64,000 nucleotides of DNA from Marisa cornuarietis (taxonomy: Eukaryota > Mollusca > Gastropoda > Architaenioglossa > Ampullariidae), in contig SMMW01000601.1 of NCBI GenBank assembly GCA_004794655.1, forward strand, positions 124,001 through 188,000. The letters run 5' to 3'. Positions 47,486 through 60,079 of the stretch are shown here, in pieces. Each line of letters opens with the position of its first letter. Position 1 is the first letter of the stretch. A program made the position numbers and the translations under genes. A model generated the notes under the pieces. That model did not search any database. It had not been told where the DNA came from and worked only from the letters and a program-made list of their open reading frames with translations.

Positions 47486-47568
<83 letters not shown>
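47486..47568. repeat. compound (GT)32(GA)n microsatellite
   Basis: A long GT array passes into GA units at about 47550. Confidence 0.97.
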
Positions 47569-47942
47569 CTGTTTTTTTTTCCTGATTCCTGTTGCTCCTC
47601 AGGCTTTTACTTCTTTTTCTTCAGCTTACTTCCTTTCCAGTCCTTCTCTTCTGAACAGTTGATTTCTTACGCCTGGTTTCCTTTCTTTTGGGAAAAAGAT
47701 TAGTGTCAGTCTTTGTAGACGTTATCCATGGGATCGTCTTTGTCCCTTTCAACGCTCGCTCCGTCCTCACTTGTCCGTTATGCAACGCATGCGGAAACTT
47801 AAGGGACAAGATTTGCCTTCTACATACAGAATATCAATAACTGACCTTCCTGGGCTTTTGACATCATCTCCGACTGATGTATTGATGGGTTTACGGTCAC
47901 AAAATATTTATACATTTATTCATCCTCTGTCATCTCTTTTGT

Positions 47943-47943
<1 letters not shown>

Positions 47944-47982
<39 letters not shown>
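47944..47982. repeat. compound (CT)n(CA)n microsatellite
   Basis: A CT tract passes directly into a CA tract. Confidence 0.95.
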
Positions 47983-48257
47983 TGCTAACTTATAGTAGAG
48001 AGCCATGTCACCAGATCACAAGACTGCAGTCGGTCTCTGCACGTGTTCGCGTGTTTACAAACTGGTTAGGAGCCATTTGTCTGAAGGGAGGATTTTCGGC
48101 ATTCCACCTATGGCTAACGTCGGTGGAGGTGCTTGCTGCACCGTGAGAAGTAAGTGAAAGCGATTATTTTTGTCGATAGATAACTTTTGTAATTGTAAGA
48201 CATTCCTTCTACAACGCTTGCCAAATGTAAGTTCTTTTTCTTTTCTGTGTTTGTCTC

Positions 48258-48286
48258 TCACAAACACACACACACACACACACACA
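48258..48286. repeat. (CA)n microsatellite
   Basis: A CA array with one AAC interruption near its start, preceded by TCTCTC. Confidence 0.92.
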
Positions 48287-48349
48287 TTCCCTTTACAATC
48301 TCCCACCATTTTTACTTCAAATAAAAGTGTTGCAAGTAAGGTTATATTG

Positions 48350-48367
48350 GATATATATATATATATA
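48350..48367. repeat. (AT)9 microsatellite
   Basis: A perfect AT dinucleotide array. Confidence 0.92.
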
Positions 48368-48612
48368 GGTACGGTATAGTACCGAATGAGACTGGTATAA
48401 AGCTTGCACTTGTACAACCAGAAAAGATCTGTTTAGTTTAATGGCCTTCGAAGTAAAATTATTGTTTGTTCGAATGAAACTAGCGACTCGTGTAGAAGGG
48501 TAAGAAATATTCCTGAGCCAGAGTTTGACATGGGTGGCTAAACAAAAAGTTTTGCGTCCCTCGTCATTGCAAGCATGACTATGTTAACTAGAATTGCTCG
48601 AAGACTTCCAGA

Positions 48613-48616
<4 letters not shown>

Positions 48617-48678
<62 letters not shown>
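48617..48678. repeat. (GT)31 microsatellite
   Basis: A perfect GT array. The Val-Cys frame is an artefact. Confidence 0.97.
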
Positions 48679-49518
48679 GGGTTAGTGTGGGGTTGTTCTC
48701 AGAGAGAAAGCAAGAAAGGCGAATTAAGTTACCACTGCCTAGCGTAGAACAGCAGATTTATTTTGTAGCTTCATCCGAAACGGAAGGGTTCAAAGTTCGC
48801 TAATATATGCCGCGACGCCTGACGTGATAAACAGTAACGATCACAACGGAGGATTGCCTCTCCTTGTCTCCAGTTACGACCAGCCCTCGTTAGGCCGCGC
48901 CACTTGGTGTCGGCCATGTCTGGCAGGATGTCTGGCAGGACGTGCAAGGGACAGCAGTACGGAACGGCACTGGCGGCCCTCCAACCTTCCCCCACCCTCG
49001 GTCTTCCCACTCGTTGTGTCGAGCGTTCGCGCCGCCACTTGGAATGAGACGGATCGGCCGTCACAACGTCCATTAGATCCAGTCGTACCTGGCCTTGGGG
49101 GGATCCCAGGCACCAGACCGCAGAGACGGACGGGGTCCCTCTTAACCGCAAAGTGAGTCAGTCCCTCTTGCATTGTACGTCATGCACAGTCTGTTTCCTT
49201 CATTGTCCGTTAATTACTCTATAGTTTTGAAGGGGTTTTTTTGGTTAGGGGGTGGGGAGTCCTTCAAGTTCCCTTCTCTCTGAGGGATATTCACTCATTC
49301 ACAAGTCGACTTTGTCATCCTGGTCTGTCCATCTGTGTCTGGTTAGCTGTTGCTCACATTACGACCAGTGTCACGCAGTGCATTGGAAGCCTGAGAACAG
49401 AGGCTAACACTGAGATCTTCTGGGCCCTCTTGTCCAGTCGCTAAAAAATGATGAAGGACTGGAACACTTGGAACAACATGGCATGTACCCTTTCATGTAT
49501 GGCTACTAATAATAAGCG

Positions 49519-49542
49519 CTCTCTCTCTCTCTCTCTCTCTCT
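49519..49542. repeat. (CT)12 microsatellite
   Basis: A perfect CT array, followed after a few bases by a short CACACGCACACA stretch. Confidence 0.93.
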
Positions 49543-49723
49543 TATTCACACGCACACAATTTACAACAGACAAAATTTTTAAAATGTACAGAAATGGTCT
49601 CCCTACTTGTTCATCCTCTCTGTCTGTTTTTTTGTATTTGAGAGCCTGTTTATTTCCTCCATGAAATACAGAAATATGATTCGTGATTTTTTCCCCTTTT
49701 TTACTTTCACTTAGTCTTTCTTT

Positions 49724-49791
49724 TCTGATATTATATCACGCACGCACACGTACAGACTCTGATATTATATCGCGCACATACACGTACGCAC
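49724..49791. repeat. 34-bp tandem duplication
   Basis: Two units starting TCTGATATTATATC, each followed by a CGCAC and ACACGTAC block, at a spacing of 34 bp. There are a few differences between them. Confidence 0.85.
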
Positions 49792-50377
49792 ACACGCGCA
49801 CAAAAACATAGCCTCACACTTCTCATCCTGTACCATGGCCGTACCCAAGCCTGGGGGTGCTGCAGATCCTATTTTCATCCCGTCGCATAGAATGAATCGG
49901 TGACCGGAATGTTAAGCTGTGCTGAGACTAGTAAGTGTTCCAGACTGAAAAAAACCAGGTCAGTCGTGTTGTGCTAATGAGGTCAGCGCTATTTAGAAAA
50001 TGAGATCTGGTCTGGAAGGCTAACGAGGTCACCTATGCTCAGATGATGAAAAGGTCCTGAAGCTAGACACTTCCCACGCTACTCAGGCAACTGAAATTGA
50101 TTAGTACTATTTACACTGTTTGCTACTTTCACTGGCACTACAACATATGGCTCAAGGATACCTGAATCTTGGGGTTAAGGAGTATTTTTTTTTCCACATG
50201 ATGCTTAAAACTGCAGTGGTGTCGGGGTATTCTTTAGGAATATAATTAAGATTGTGATCACTTTTTTGAGGGAGTACTAGTTCTCGTGGTGGGGAAATCA
50301 TTTCAGTGAGCCTGACAAAAGTTCGGTACGACGCTTTAAAATAGTTCCTTCTTTGCTCTGTTCACGCTGAAGGTTGT

Positions 50378-50523
50378 CAAGAAACACACACACACACACA
50401 CACACAGAGCCAAAGAATTTGGTGATCCCGGGGCTAGGGTTGTGCGTTTTTTTGTATAAGACATTGCCTTCCTGAACTGATTTGTCTCAAGAAACACACA
50501 CACACACACACACAAATGCAGAA

Positions 50524-50574
<51 letters not shown>

Positions 50575-50640
50575 CACACACACAAAGAATTTGCTGACCC
50601 CAGGGCAGGGGTTTCACGCTCTCTGTGTAAGAAAAATTTA
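50378..50640. repeat. duplicated unit led by a CA array
   Basis: TCAAGAAACACACA starts at about 50377 and again at 50487, each time leading into a CA array. Each unit then continues with CAAAGAATTTG, a GATCCCGGGGC-like block and a GGG-rich end (50411 and 50583). The second unit is 62 bp longer, because its CA array is expanded and interrupted by AATGCAGAAATA. This is a tandem segmental duplication with unequal microsatellite growth. Frames across it read Thr-His or Val-Cys and are not genes. Confidence 0.85.
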
Positions 50641-51754
50641 CAAAAAAAAAAAGTAAAAGTGGGTCGGGGGATGAGTTGTGAGCTGAACAATGCAGACAAT
50701 ACAGTCGAAAAATGCTACAGCTGTGTGGTGAACTCTTTCATAGGAAAATCCGATGCTGTCATGAGATATAATTGTCAGAAAAATGATAGAGTCATGAGAT
50801 GAACACGGACTGCAACAAAGGAATGGCGTACGGGTGTGAGGCCACCCCGAGAGGTGGTAAAATCAGCCGGTCCTCTGTCTTTGTTGGCGTGTCAGTCCGT
50901 TGGTACTCTTTCAGTCACGCCGACGATGCAACGTTTCACGAACAGCAGCTGGAAGGGGGAGATGGGTCGGGGATGGGTGACCATAGGTGAAGACCAGCGA
51001 TAGGGGGGAAAGTGAGGGGGGGGGTAAATGATCGTGTCTGTCACGTCTTGTTCTGGCGGAGGGTTCGCCTGACTGCGAGCCGAGGTCAGCAGGCGACGTC
51101 GTTCATACAGTGACGCGACAACAGCGCACCACGAGATTCACAACAGGGGAGATAATCGCTGACATTTCCGGCGTAATTACGGCTGCCATGTCTGGACACG
51201 CTGAGTGCATGCGTGAGGGCGAGGAGGTAGACAGGAGGACAGAGCAAATAAGATGGTGGGAGTGAGGGATGCAATCCTCACTTCACGCACTGGCAGCAAC
51301 ATAAAGCAGGTGACCGTGTCCCCAGTTGAGAGAATGTAACCTTTCAGGCGACTTAGACGTGGACAGGGGCAAACCAGCTGGGCTAATTATTTCTGTGGAA
51401 GCCAGTCGATGCGAGTACCATTTACTAAAGTAGCTTTCAGTGGGTCCACGACTGGTCCTGCCACAGTGATGTCCCCCTCGCCAAATTTCTTTCTCGTTCT
51501 TGGATCTGCTTCGACTTTGGTCTCTCTTGTTGCCTTGTGCCTCGTGTTGTACCGTATACCTATTATTATTATTATTATTTCGGATTATAAACGTGATTCC
51601 TTCCCGGCGAGGCTTTGGTCGAGGGGAAGAGAAATGTCGACCCCGGACGTTGATGTGAAAACTGTCAGTTCTAACAGACACAGTCAGACTATCGTCTCTC
51701 AAAACTGGCTATCACCACAAAGCCTACGTCACGAACCTTGTCATTAAGTTCTTC
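50641..51754. other. no gene seen
   Basis: Unique sequence, G-rich near 50990-51030, with a short ATT array at 51560-51579. Frames 51283-51702 minus (139 codons) and 51409-51747 (112 codons) overlap on opposite strands and show no family motif. Confidence 0.5.
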
Positions 51755-51861
51755 ATCACAAATGGTACAGGATGGGCAATGTCAGGCAGTTTATAATCAC
51801 AAATACAACGTCACGGATCGTGCCAGCCAGTTTATAATCACAAATACTTCATCTCGGATTC
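51755..51861. repeat. 41-bp tandem repeat, 2.6 units
   Basis: Units begin ATCACAAAT at 51755, 51796 and 51837. The first two end with the same CAGTTTATA, and their middles have diverged (GGTACAGGATGGG against ACAACGTCACGG). Confidence 0.85.
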
Positions 51862-54800
51862 ATTCCTCCCCTTTTGTGTTCTCACCCTCTAACCCTCCTC
51901 CTGGTTTTTACCGATACACACGACGAAGAAAACTACATTGATTGGGAGCTGATAAGGGTTTGCTCCCCTTACATAATGCAACAGTAATTAATATAAGCCT
52001 CTTCCTTGCCATCACGCAATACTGAATATTAAGGACCTCCAAGTGAAGAGGGGGTCGCGTTTCTATGATGGTGATCGATTGACGTGAAGGCCATTTCCTC
52101 ACAACTTTAAAATAATAACAGTAATAGCTTTAAAGACACGTTCAGCTGCAGATCTAGAGTTTGTAATTTATTACACGGAATCATGAAAGCTTACAATTCA
52201 TCTTGAAATAATTTTACGCAAAAGGAAATTTTAATACAAGTGTTAGCTGAAAGGAGTCCTCCTATACACTTGAAATATATCGCACAAGAACATGAAAATA
52301 TTTATAAATATTCTAAAGATGTGACGCGTCTGTAAGTAAGGATGGATGAGAAAACTGGCATAAGATTAAAAGAAAATTGCTAAAGGGAGTGAGAAAAGAT
52401 TGTTAAATTGAAAAAAAATCCCTGGTATTCTGTATTTCCCCTGTACTTAAATGAGACAAATGTGATGGCGTCTTTTCTTGGGGCAACTAATGAGAATCCT
52501 AAGTCTGTCTGACACGTGGGTCGTGTTAGGCTGGTCTTGTAGGCGTAGTTCCTGTTTGCCTGGTCTTACAAGCCAGGGGAAACAGCAGTCCTCATTTGTC
52601 AGATCGAGGTTAGCGGAGGTTGTTCTGACCGGTGACCACACCACAACAACGTCTTTGATGGATCGGCAAGACGTTGACTGCACATGACGTCATCGCCTTG
52701 TAAACAGTCTACCCTGCTTGGCGGGAAGGAGAGAGAGAAAGAGTGTGTGTGTTACTGGAAATGATCAAAAGTATTTATCATCATTTTTTTCTATCCGTTC
52801 CTTCATTCCACGATTGTTTTCGTTTATGTTTGCTTTGAATTCTTTGTTTGATTATTTTATTTTTATTTTATTAACTTTTTAAAAATTATTTTTTCCACAT
52901 TCATCTCTTCGTTTGTTTATCTTTTTAAACTTCGTGTTTTTTGTGCTTTTTTTCTTCTAATTGATGCTGAACCCTCATGGACCGCTTATCCATCCCATGT
53001 ACAGTTAATTGTAGGACTTAGCCAGGACCAGTATATGCGACAGCTTGTTGAGTCCCGACCATCTGAGTGACCTACGTGCGTTTTCCAGAGTGGGAATCAG
53101 GAGTAACAATCTGGCCGCCAGGGCTGAACTCTTCAAAACAGGGTTTTGTGACATGCACAGATGTAAAATGCACCGAACCGTGCGTGTCGAGGTACAGGGA
53201 GGTACATCTTTGCTCCCCAACATCACCACCACTTTCACATGTAGCGTGTTCCATGTCTGACGATGACAGAACGAGGGTTTAACGCGTCATGGCGGGCAGC
53301 GGCAACGATGTCTCTCTACATGTGCCTGTGTATCTGATGTGTTTTGTGTGGTTGGCTACGTGAACATAAGTGTGTTTGATTATTTAACTACGTCTTGGTT
53401 ATGTGTATGTCTGCATTTCTGCATAGGTCTACAATTGGTAGGAGGTGCTGAAATAGGTGTGTAGAAACATGTCAAAAGCTCCACTGAGTGCTACTTTTAC
53501 CCTTGAGTGTACCCTTGAGTGTAAAGGTTAGTTCTCCTTCTACAGTGTATGATGTCTGCACTTATGCATTATGTTTAGGTGCGTATATACGTTTATATGT
53601 GAGCTTAAGCTTACTTGCGTATACATGTTTGTGAAGGTTGTACACCTGTGTGACATTTATAACTTTTCTTCGTAGCACCAGTGCCCCACCAACAAGAAAT
53701 TAATCTTTCATCGTAAATAATAGAATGGTACACAACATAATGTTTAGAAGCCTTGTCTTTTTCGTGTATTTCTTATTGCATCAGTTTTGCGTTCGAAGTG
53801 ATCGCTCCTTAACGAAATATCCCCATGGTGAACAACATGTGACTTTCCATAATAGGAAAGGGGCATTCCACATAGAACAACTGTATAACAGCTGCAACTA
53901 TAAAAGGGTCCTTACACGCCACAGCCATGCTTTCGTTCCCTTCCGGCATCAGAACAAGATCCTCTTCTGTCGCCCTCGCCTGCCCTTATCTCTCCTCGTT
54001 CCGATGTCTTGTTGTCTCGCGCTGCGAAACCCCTGGGCCTGACTTCCCGGTGCCTAGAAGCCCTTTGCTTCCTGTTCTACCTCCCGACTCGCTTCCTGCT
54101 GCTAAAATTTATTTTACGTGTCTCCCCTTACTTTCCTTTGTCAGAGAACAAAGGAAGACACTCACCGGCAAGGCCGGAGATGGAGCTTCGAACCGCATAC
54201 CTTTCGTTTGTGCAGCGAATGGCTGCCATGTTGGGCCGACAACTGAAGGTCGGACAGAGGGCTGGTGGGGGCATTCTGTGCTCTCTTACTCTGTCTTTCT
54301 CGCTTCTCTTCTTTCCATTCTGCGGTTCCCTCAACCGAAAACTCGTGTTTGCTTACCTTCCAAAATAGCCTCGCACCGTCGAACCGAGTTCCCAGTGCGA
54401 TGTTGTCATCGTCTCTCGTCTTCCTCAATGCGGAGGTTATGCGCCATATGTTAAGGAGGTATTATCGTCTTCTGCAACGAGTGGTCTAGGGAGGGTGGGG
54501 GGAAAACGTCTGGTTGCCAATGGAGGAGAGGCTAGGATGAGTGCGGGGGGAAAAGTATAGGGGCACCGAGTAGTGCTGTGGGGGGGGGGGAGCGAGAAAG
54601 AGTGAGTGAGGAAGAAAGAGAGAGAAGGAAAGGAAAAGCTGTAAGTGTACTGGATGCAATTAAATTATAGAAGGGATAGAAAGAGAGGAAAGCGGAGGGG
54701 GGTCCCTGCACTTCACGTCGTTCGGTTCGCCACTCAGGAGATGTCAGTGACCATAGGCTGGCGCAGACCGGGGGCCGTAACACCGGGTCATTCAGTCACG

Positions 54801-55301
54801 ATTGTGAAGTTGACACCAACCTGAGAGCGGATGTGTCAACTTAAGAGTAAATTATTCTGTTTCGGAACACACCGTTCAAGGACAAGAGCTTTGTTCGCGC
54901 TGCCTTAGCCTCCCCGAGCTCGCCAATCAGCCCTCACAAAGTTGTCGCCATACATCTGTGAGATGGTGTGGGAACCGCGACTTTGAGGTAACCACGCACT
55001 TTCTAGATGTGTGAGCGAAGTGCGTTAAACGATGATGTGCTGTGGTAAAATTCGGTTTTTAACGGAGTAGTTTATGACAGCTTGAGACAGACTGAATGCA
55101 CTACATCACAGTAGAGGGAAAAAAAACTTGGCTTATGTTAGAAACGAGAACTCAACCTTCGTCGTGGCCTTGACACAGTGAACCACTTACAACTCACTGT
55201 ACTGAGTGACTCTAGGCCACCGAGGATTCACCTAATTGACTAACGTCGAGAATAGCACACAGAATAATTACGTTAAAGTGAAAAGGGGTTCTAAATATTG
55301 T
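51862..55301. other. no gene seen
   Basis: About 3.4 kb. AT-rich at 52100-52440 and 52770-52940. Overlapping plus-strand frames 53927-54454 (175 codons) and 54009-54368 (119 codons) are the longest here. They share the same DNA in different phases with frames on the other strand and have no domain that I recognise. Eleven G at 54580-54590. Confidence 0.5.
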
Positions 55302-55417
55302 TCACACACACACACACACACAGAGAATATGTGTAACTCTGTGCACATGAGGACACAATTCAAATGCACTGCACTGAGTGAGACTTTAGACACAAACATA
55401 CATTATTTAGACAATAT

Positions 55418-55458
<41 letters not shown>

Positions 55459-55502
55459 AGCACGCAAACATACAGAATCTTTAGACAGAGAGAGAGAGAG
55501 AG
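55302..55502. repeat. cluster of CA and GA microsatellites
   Basis: CA arrays at 55302-55321 and 55419-55461 (the second with CG and AG interruptions at its end) and a GA array at 55485-55502. Confidence 0.93.
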
Positions 55503-57220
55503 ATGTCAAAAAGCAGAAAATTAACTAAAAAAAAGGAAGGCAGAGAGAACATGAATCCCGCTAGTCCCTCTTGCACAACATACACATTCATTTAAGTGCC
55601 AGCATCAGTCTTAACTCCCTCCGCTGTCCGACCGAACGTTGGCACCTATTCTTCTCCTTACTAGGCAAGGCGCTCTCTCTGCATGGCTAACCCTGGGTCG
55701 GCCCTGATACGCATAGCTACCGTGTGGAAAACTGATATATCTGTGCTGTGGAGAACACGAATTTCCTCCAGCTTGAAGATGGTGAATAGGATACCAAAAG
55801 ATTGGGATGGCTGGCAATTATTTTCTGTCACTGTCATATCTCTCTAGTCGCCTGTTAGGATTAAGCACTGGCGGCCGGCGACAGACGGTCTTTGTCACAA
55901 GGTCCTTGCTCGGTGTTCGTACAGAAACCTTTGTCGAGAGCGGATACGATGGTGGAGTGTTCGCATTTGTATTTCTCTCCTGTTCGTGTAAACTCGGTGA
56001 ATATAAGGAGATTACAAGGGATTATTTCTGCCCGTGATGTATACGGCGGAAAGGACTTTTAGCCTGGGTCTCGCGGGAACCAGCGTCGGGTATTGGCCTG
56101 GCCTCACCCTACAATACAGAGTGCGGGTAGTCACACACACACGCGCTCGCTGTATCATATTAATAAAGCTAATATCTATCCTTAAAACACACTCTACTGG
56201 GTAGACACTGTCTGCGCTTTTAGGCTAAGATTCAACACCACAGTAAGTACAGACTTGATTCCCTTTGAACAAGCTGCTTTGTAATATAGCTTCATACTCT
56301 AGATGTTATATCTCGATATAAAAAAGTGTTTTTCTTCTTCCTCCTTCTTCGTTTCTCTCTCTGTCTCTCTTTCGCTGTCTTCTTCACCGTGCCTGATTTG
56401 GTCTTTTAAGAATTGTGAAATTGCAGACGGCAAAATTTCTCTGAATGCCAACCTTGCTGCCGGGTGTGTCGGATCCTCAGTGCGATGTCATGTCCTATGA
56501 TGTCATGTCAGCCAGTGTTTACTTGGGTGTCTTCGTTTTGGTTTCAAGTCAGACTTTGTCTGCAATTTTCCCTAAAACGTGTTCTTCCGTTTCCTCGAGT
56601 GCCATGGCAGTCGCATGTCTTCTTTCCTCACAAAAGTTGTGTTGTTCTCCACCCAGAAGTTATCCTTCCTGCGCAGGAGTTATTTTTTCTTCCCAGTGAA
56701 CGCCGCTGCCTCGGATTGTGTTTGCTCGTCTACGTCTGACGATGACATGCAGCGACGTCTTCTAATGGTGAAGATCGCACTTTCTTCTGCTTAATGAAAA
56801 CCTGCTCGTGATTATTTTAATTATTGTTTGTAGGAAGTACCGCATAATACACAATTCGTTTATGGTTCGTGAAAAATGCCTACAGTTTTAGTCGAACTAA
56901 GGAGAATATGTTTTATTTAAGTCAGCAAGTCAGTCAGTTTAGGGTGAAATATAAAACAGTGGCTGCTTGGATCAGCTAGGGAGCTTACACGATACTATTA
57001 TACTATTCTGTCGAAAAATAAGGTAGGTCTTGAAAATCATCATATATCTACTGCACACGCGCACATTATAAACGAGACGTGCTCGGGGTCACGTGAAGAG
57101 AATTTGGCTCTGTTGAAATTCTAAATGGGGTGAAAGTGAGACACAACGCAAATGAGTAGACAGCTATCCACCTATACCATTGGGTCGTATAAGGCCCTGT
57201 CAAGACGATAGCAAGTTAAG
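55503..57220. other. no gene seen
   Basis: About 1.7 kb of unique sequence. Three plus-strand frames overlap between 56445 and 56794 in different phases, which argues against any of them being coding. Confidence 0.5.
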
Positions 57221-57410
57221 CAATAATAATAACAACAACAATAATAAATGCGTGATTTATATAGCACATAATCACGCTCACCAAGGACCATGCTCTGACC
57301 GCTTAAGACAAGTAGGAGACATGTATAGAATACGAAGAACGGATGGAGAAACAAATATGCAGACAAGTAATAAAAGGCACACACAGAAGACACAAGGACA
57401 CCACATTGGA
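57221..57410 (-). mobile_element. ATT-associated dispersed repeat, copy C
   Basis: On the minus strand it reads ATTACTTGTCTGCATATTTG, TTCTTCGTATTCTATACATG, TCTCCTACTTGTCTTAAGCG, GAGCATGG and GTGCTATATAAATCACGC, then an ATT/GTT tail (57221-57247). It is the best match to copy A at 20090-20240 and has the expected retroposon order with the tandem tail at the 3' end. No frame is conserved. Confidence 0.8.
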
Positions 57411-58270
57411 TTATTGTATTATTTACAATTGTACTTTATTATTACGATTCTTTTCATATAAACTTATTTTGCTAAGAAAAAAAGAGATCCTACATTTATT
57501 CAGCTTCGAGTCCCGCTTAATATAACAGGCGAATTTTTTAGTAATAATTTTGAAAAGCGCGCGAATGATTTATAAATGTCCAAATGGCCCTTGACTGAAG
57601 AAAAGATTCCTCACCCCTGACCCATAAATATTGTTTATAGTTAGTATTTGACTAAAAATGGACAGATTCCATCCAATGGAAAAGAACGACGAGCCACAAC
57701 AACTGCTCTGTACGAATTATCAAATGTACCTTCGCTAGTGGTGTGCAAATTTATTTCTAATGATTGGGTAAATCTCCGTGCAAGATACTATTTCTCCGAA
57801 TTTGGGTACACCGGTCATGAAAAATGAGGTCACTGATTAACCCTTAGACACACGTCACGTGGTAGGAACGGGAATGTTGATGATGGAGGTAAGAACCACG
57901 GCCAGGGTGAGTTGATGAGCCTTGACGATGTGTGACGGGGAGGGATAGAGGGAGGGGGGAGGAGAGAGGTTAAAACACGAACCCTGCAGCGTCTGTGAGG
58001 CGCGGCTGAGACGCCAGGAATCAATCAGGCTCAGCCCTACCATCCCCCTCGACCTGTCCTGCCCGCCCGAGCAGAAGACGACGATCTTCGGAACAAGGCT
58101 TCTTGCCAGTGTCGCTTTGTTCTTGTCAAGGTTGACAATGGCTGGCCTGCCACACCCTGCACGAAACATTTTCCTCCCTTCATCCTACGCTTCTGGGGCT
58201 CCTAGCGCCACCTGTAGGGTGCAGTCCCAGATACGCTGTCCTGTTGGGAGAAATTGCCGCTCTTCTCTTC

Positions 58271-58271
<1 letters not shown>
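57411..58271. other. no gene seen
   Basis: AT-rich to 57840, then mixed. Frames 57830-58169 on the minus strand overlap in two phases and have no motif. Confidence 0.5.

Positions 58272-58334
<63 letters not shown>
58272..58334. repeat. (ATC)21 microsatellite
   Basis: A perfect ATC array followed by a TTC-rich end. Poly-Ser and poly-Met frames are artefacts. Confidence 0.97.
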
Positions 58335-59837
58335 TTTTTCTTTTTCTTCTTTCCCCGTGTAGAGGCGAGCTCAACGTGCTGAGTACGAAATACTACAAAC
58401 AAATCGACAGTTAACTATACAGCAAAATGAATAAATAAATCAAGAAAAATAAAACAAAAATTCGCAAGCAGCAGCAAACGGATGACACCGAGACAAACAT
58501 GAACGAAATGCATGGAGGCAGAAGAAAAATTGAGGAGTGACATCAAATATCCTGTACTCTCGTTTTAAGAGTCAACGGGGGATTAGGCAACAGGACAGCG
58601 GATAGTAGGGTGTGGGGGAGGGGGGTTGGAAGGTCTGGTAAATGAAGTCGTAGAAACATCCAGGCCACGATGCGACTAAAAGTGGTGCGACACCTACCTC
58701 TTCTGGGAACTGTACACCTGTAACAGATACGTAGCACTTGGAGGTTAGAGGAGGATGAGGGGGGCTAGCCAGCAAAAATCAAATTATTAATAAATCAGAC
58801 GCTTTATACTCTTTCTAAGCGGCAGAAAAAATGCGGGGGAGGTGGGATCCGGGGGAATGAAAGGAGAGAAAGGCTCGGTGTGAATTGTAACGTGGTATGT
58901 GTATATGTGTGCGAATGTGTGTGTAAGTGCAGTTAGCGGTGCTGCCGCCGCTCCGTGTGTGCCTTCTATTCCCCACCCCACCCCTATCCCTCTACCCCCA
59001 GCCTCATTAGCGCTCTCGCCCGATGCCGTCACTCTGTGTGCATGTGGAAGGCTGGGTGGTGGTGGGAGGGGGGGTTAGTCTGGGGGGGGGGTGGACGGTG
59101 GAGGGAAGCGCGAGGCGTCAAGCAAAGAGCGAGAGAAAGTGGCGGTGTCTGCTGCTGGCCCTGTAAACGACCTGGCGGTACAAATCGCGAGCACAGCGCC
59201 AATCTATCGCCTGCAGGCGTACCACCGAAGTACGTTGGTCGAGGGGGGGGACTACTGACTGCATCGTGCGGACACGGACTGTGTCGGAGTTACATTTAAC
59301 CCATCGTGACCGTGCTCGGGAGGACATATTAACCCATCTGGTCCATGCGTGACCTAGCCCGTGACTTTGTTGGGCGTCGGCAACGACTGCGCGTGAAGGA
59401 CTGCTGTTCACGCAATTTAAAGGTACGTACTGTGCGTGCGCTCCGCTTTCCTTCTTCTTTTGTGGGAAGTTTCCCGCTGTTCGTCTGCTTCTCAACCCGC
59501 TACCCATTTAGTGGGTGTATTTCTGGAGATACCGCAAAGGGGCCATAAATCTCCGATCATCGCCTTGCCACGAAACTATCGCAGATGATAGTTCCGCTTG
59601 ATGGAAAGAAAGAAGAAAAAGATCGACTTGGGCTGGTGTAAAGTACTCGTATGTTACGTCACATAAGTGTTGATATCTTCCCCGAGCGGGTTTTTTTTTG
59701 CGAGGATACTTGGACGGGTAGCTTGGAGGCTTAACAGCGTTAACTGAGGTGGTGTTCACAAAGGACGAACATATTGAAAGATGAGCAAACACACGTCAAT
59801 GTGTGTGTATGCGGGCGATGCAACAATTTTGATATTA
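58335..59837. other. no gene seen; GC-rich, CpG-containing core
   Basis: The part from 58960 to 59420 is rich in G and CpG. It includes ten G at 59082-59091 and several GGG runs at 59050-59105 that could form a quadruplex. Overlapping frames 58955-59299 plus and 59118-59507 minus have no recognisable product. A promoter cannot be excluded, but I see no exon attached to it. Confidence 0.45.
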
Positions 59838-59853
59838 TGTGTGTGTGAGTGTT

Positions 59854-59888
<35 letters not shown>
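59838..59888. repeat. (GT)n microsatellite, interrupted
   Basis: GT units with GA and GC interruptions, then a pure tract to 59888. Confidence 0.94.
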
Positions 59889-59891
<3 letters not shown>

Positions 59892-59990
59892 AATGAATTC
59901 CCTATAATATTTATAGTCTTTCTTTCTCGTAGACAAAACAATACAGTATATATTAATAGGACGCGTATACCCTAAACGATTATACAAGCT

Positions 59991-60030
59991 TTCTCTCTCT
60001 CTCACACACTCACACACACACATTCACTCA

Positions 60031-60076
<46 letters not shown>
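59991..60076. repeat. compound (TC)n(AC)n microsatellite
   Basis: A short TC tract, then long AC tracts with CATTCACTCACTC in between. Confidence 0.95.

Positions 60077-60079
<3 letters not shown>

Larger units (their letters stand above)
47039..50377. other. no gene seen; many dinucleotide arrays
   Basis: About 3.3 kb dominated by arrays at 47486, 47944, 48258, 48350, 48617 and 49519. The GC-rich part at 48880-49150 holds overlapping frames on both strands (48771-49151 minus, 48824-49156 plus, 48874-49173 minus) without motifs. A short duplication, TGTCTGGCAGGA, occurs twice near 48916-48940. Confidence 0.5.

Noticed and set aside
53927..54454. Plus-strand frame of 175 codons as a gene
   Set aside because: It overlaps other frames of similar length on both strands and shows no family motif. 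At this length in 64 kb a chance frame is expected.
55160..55190. Second copy of SINE-B, from similarity of CTTGACACAGTGAACC to CTTAGACACGGTGAACC
   Set aside because: The match is only about 16 bp and there is no head or tail around it.
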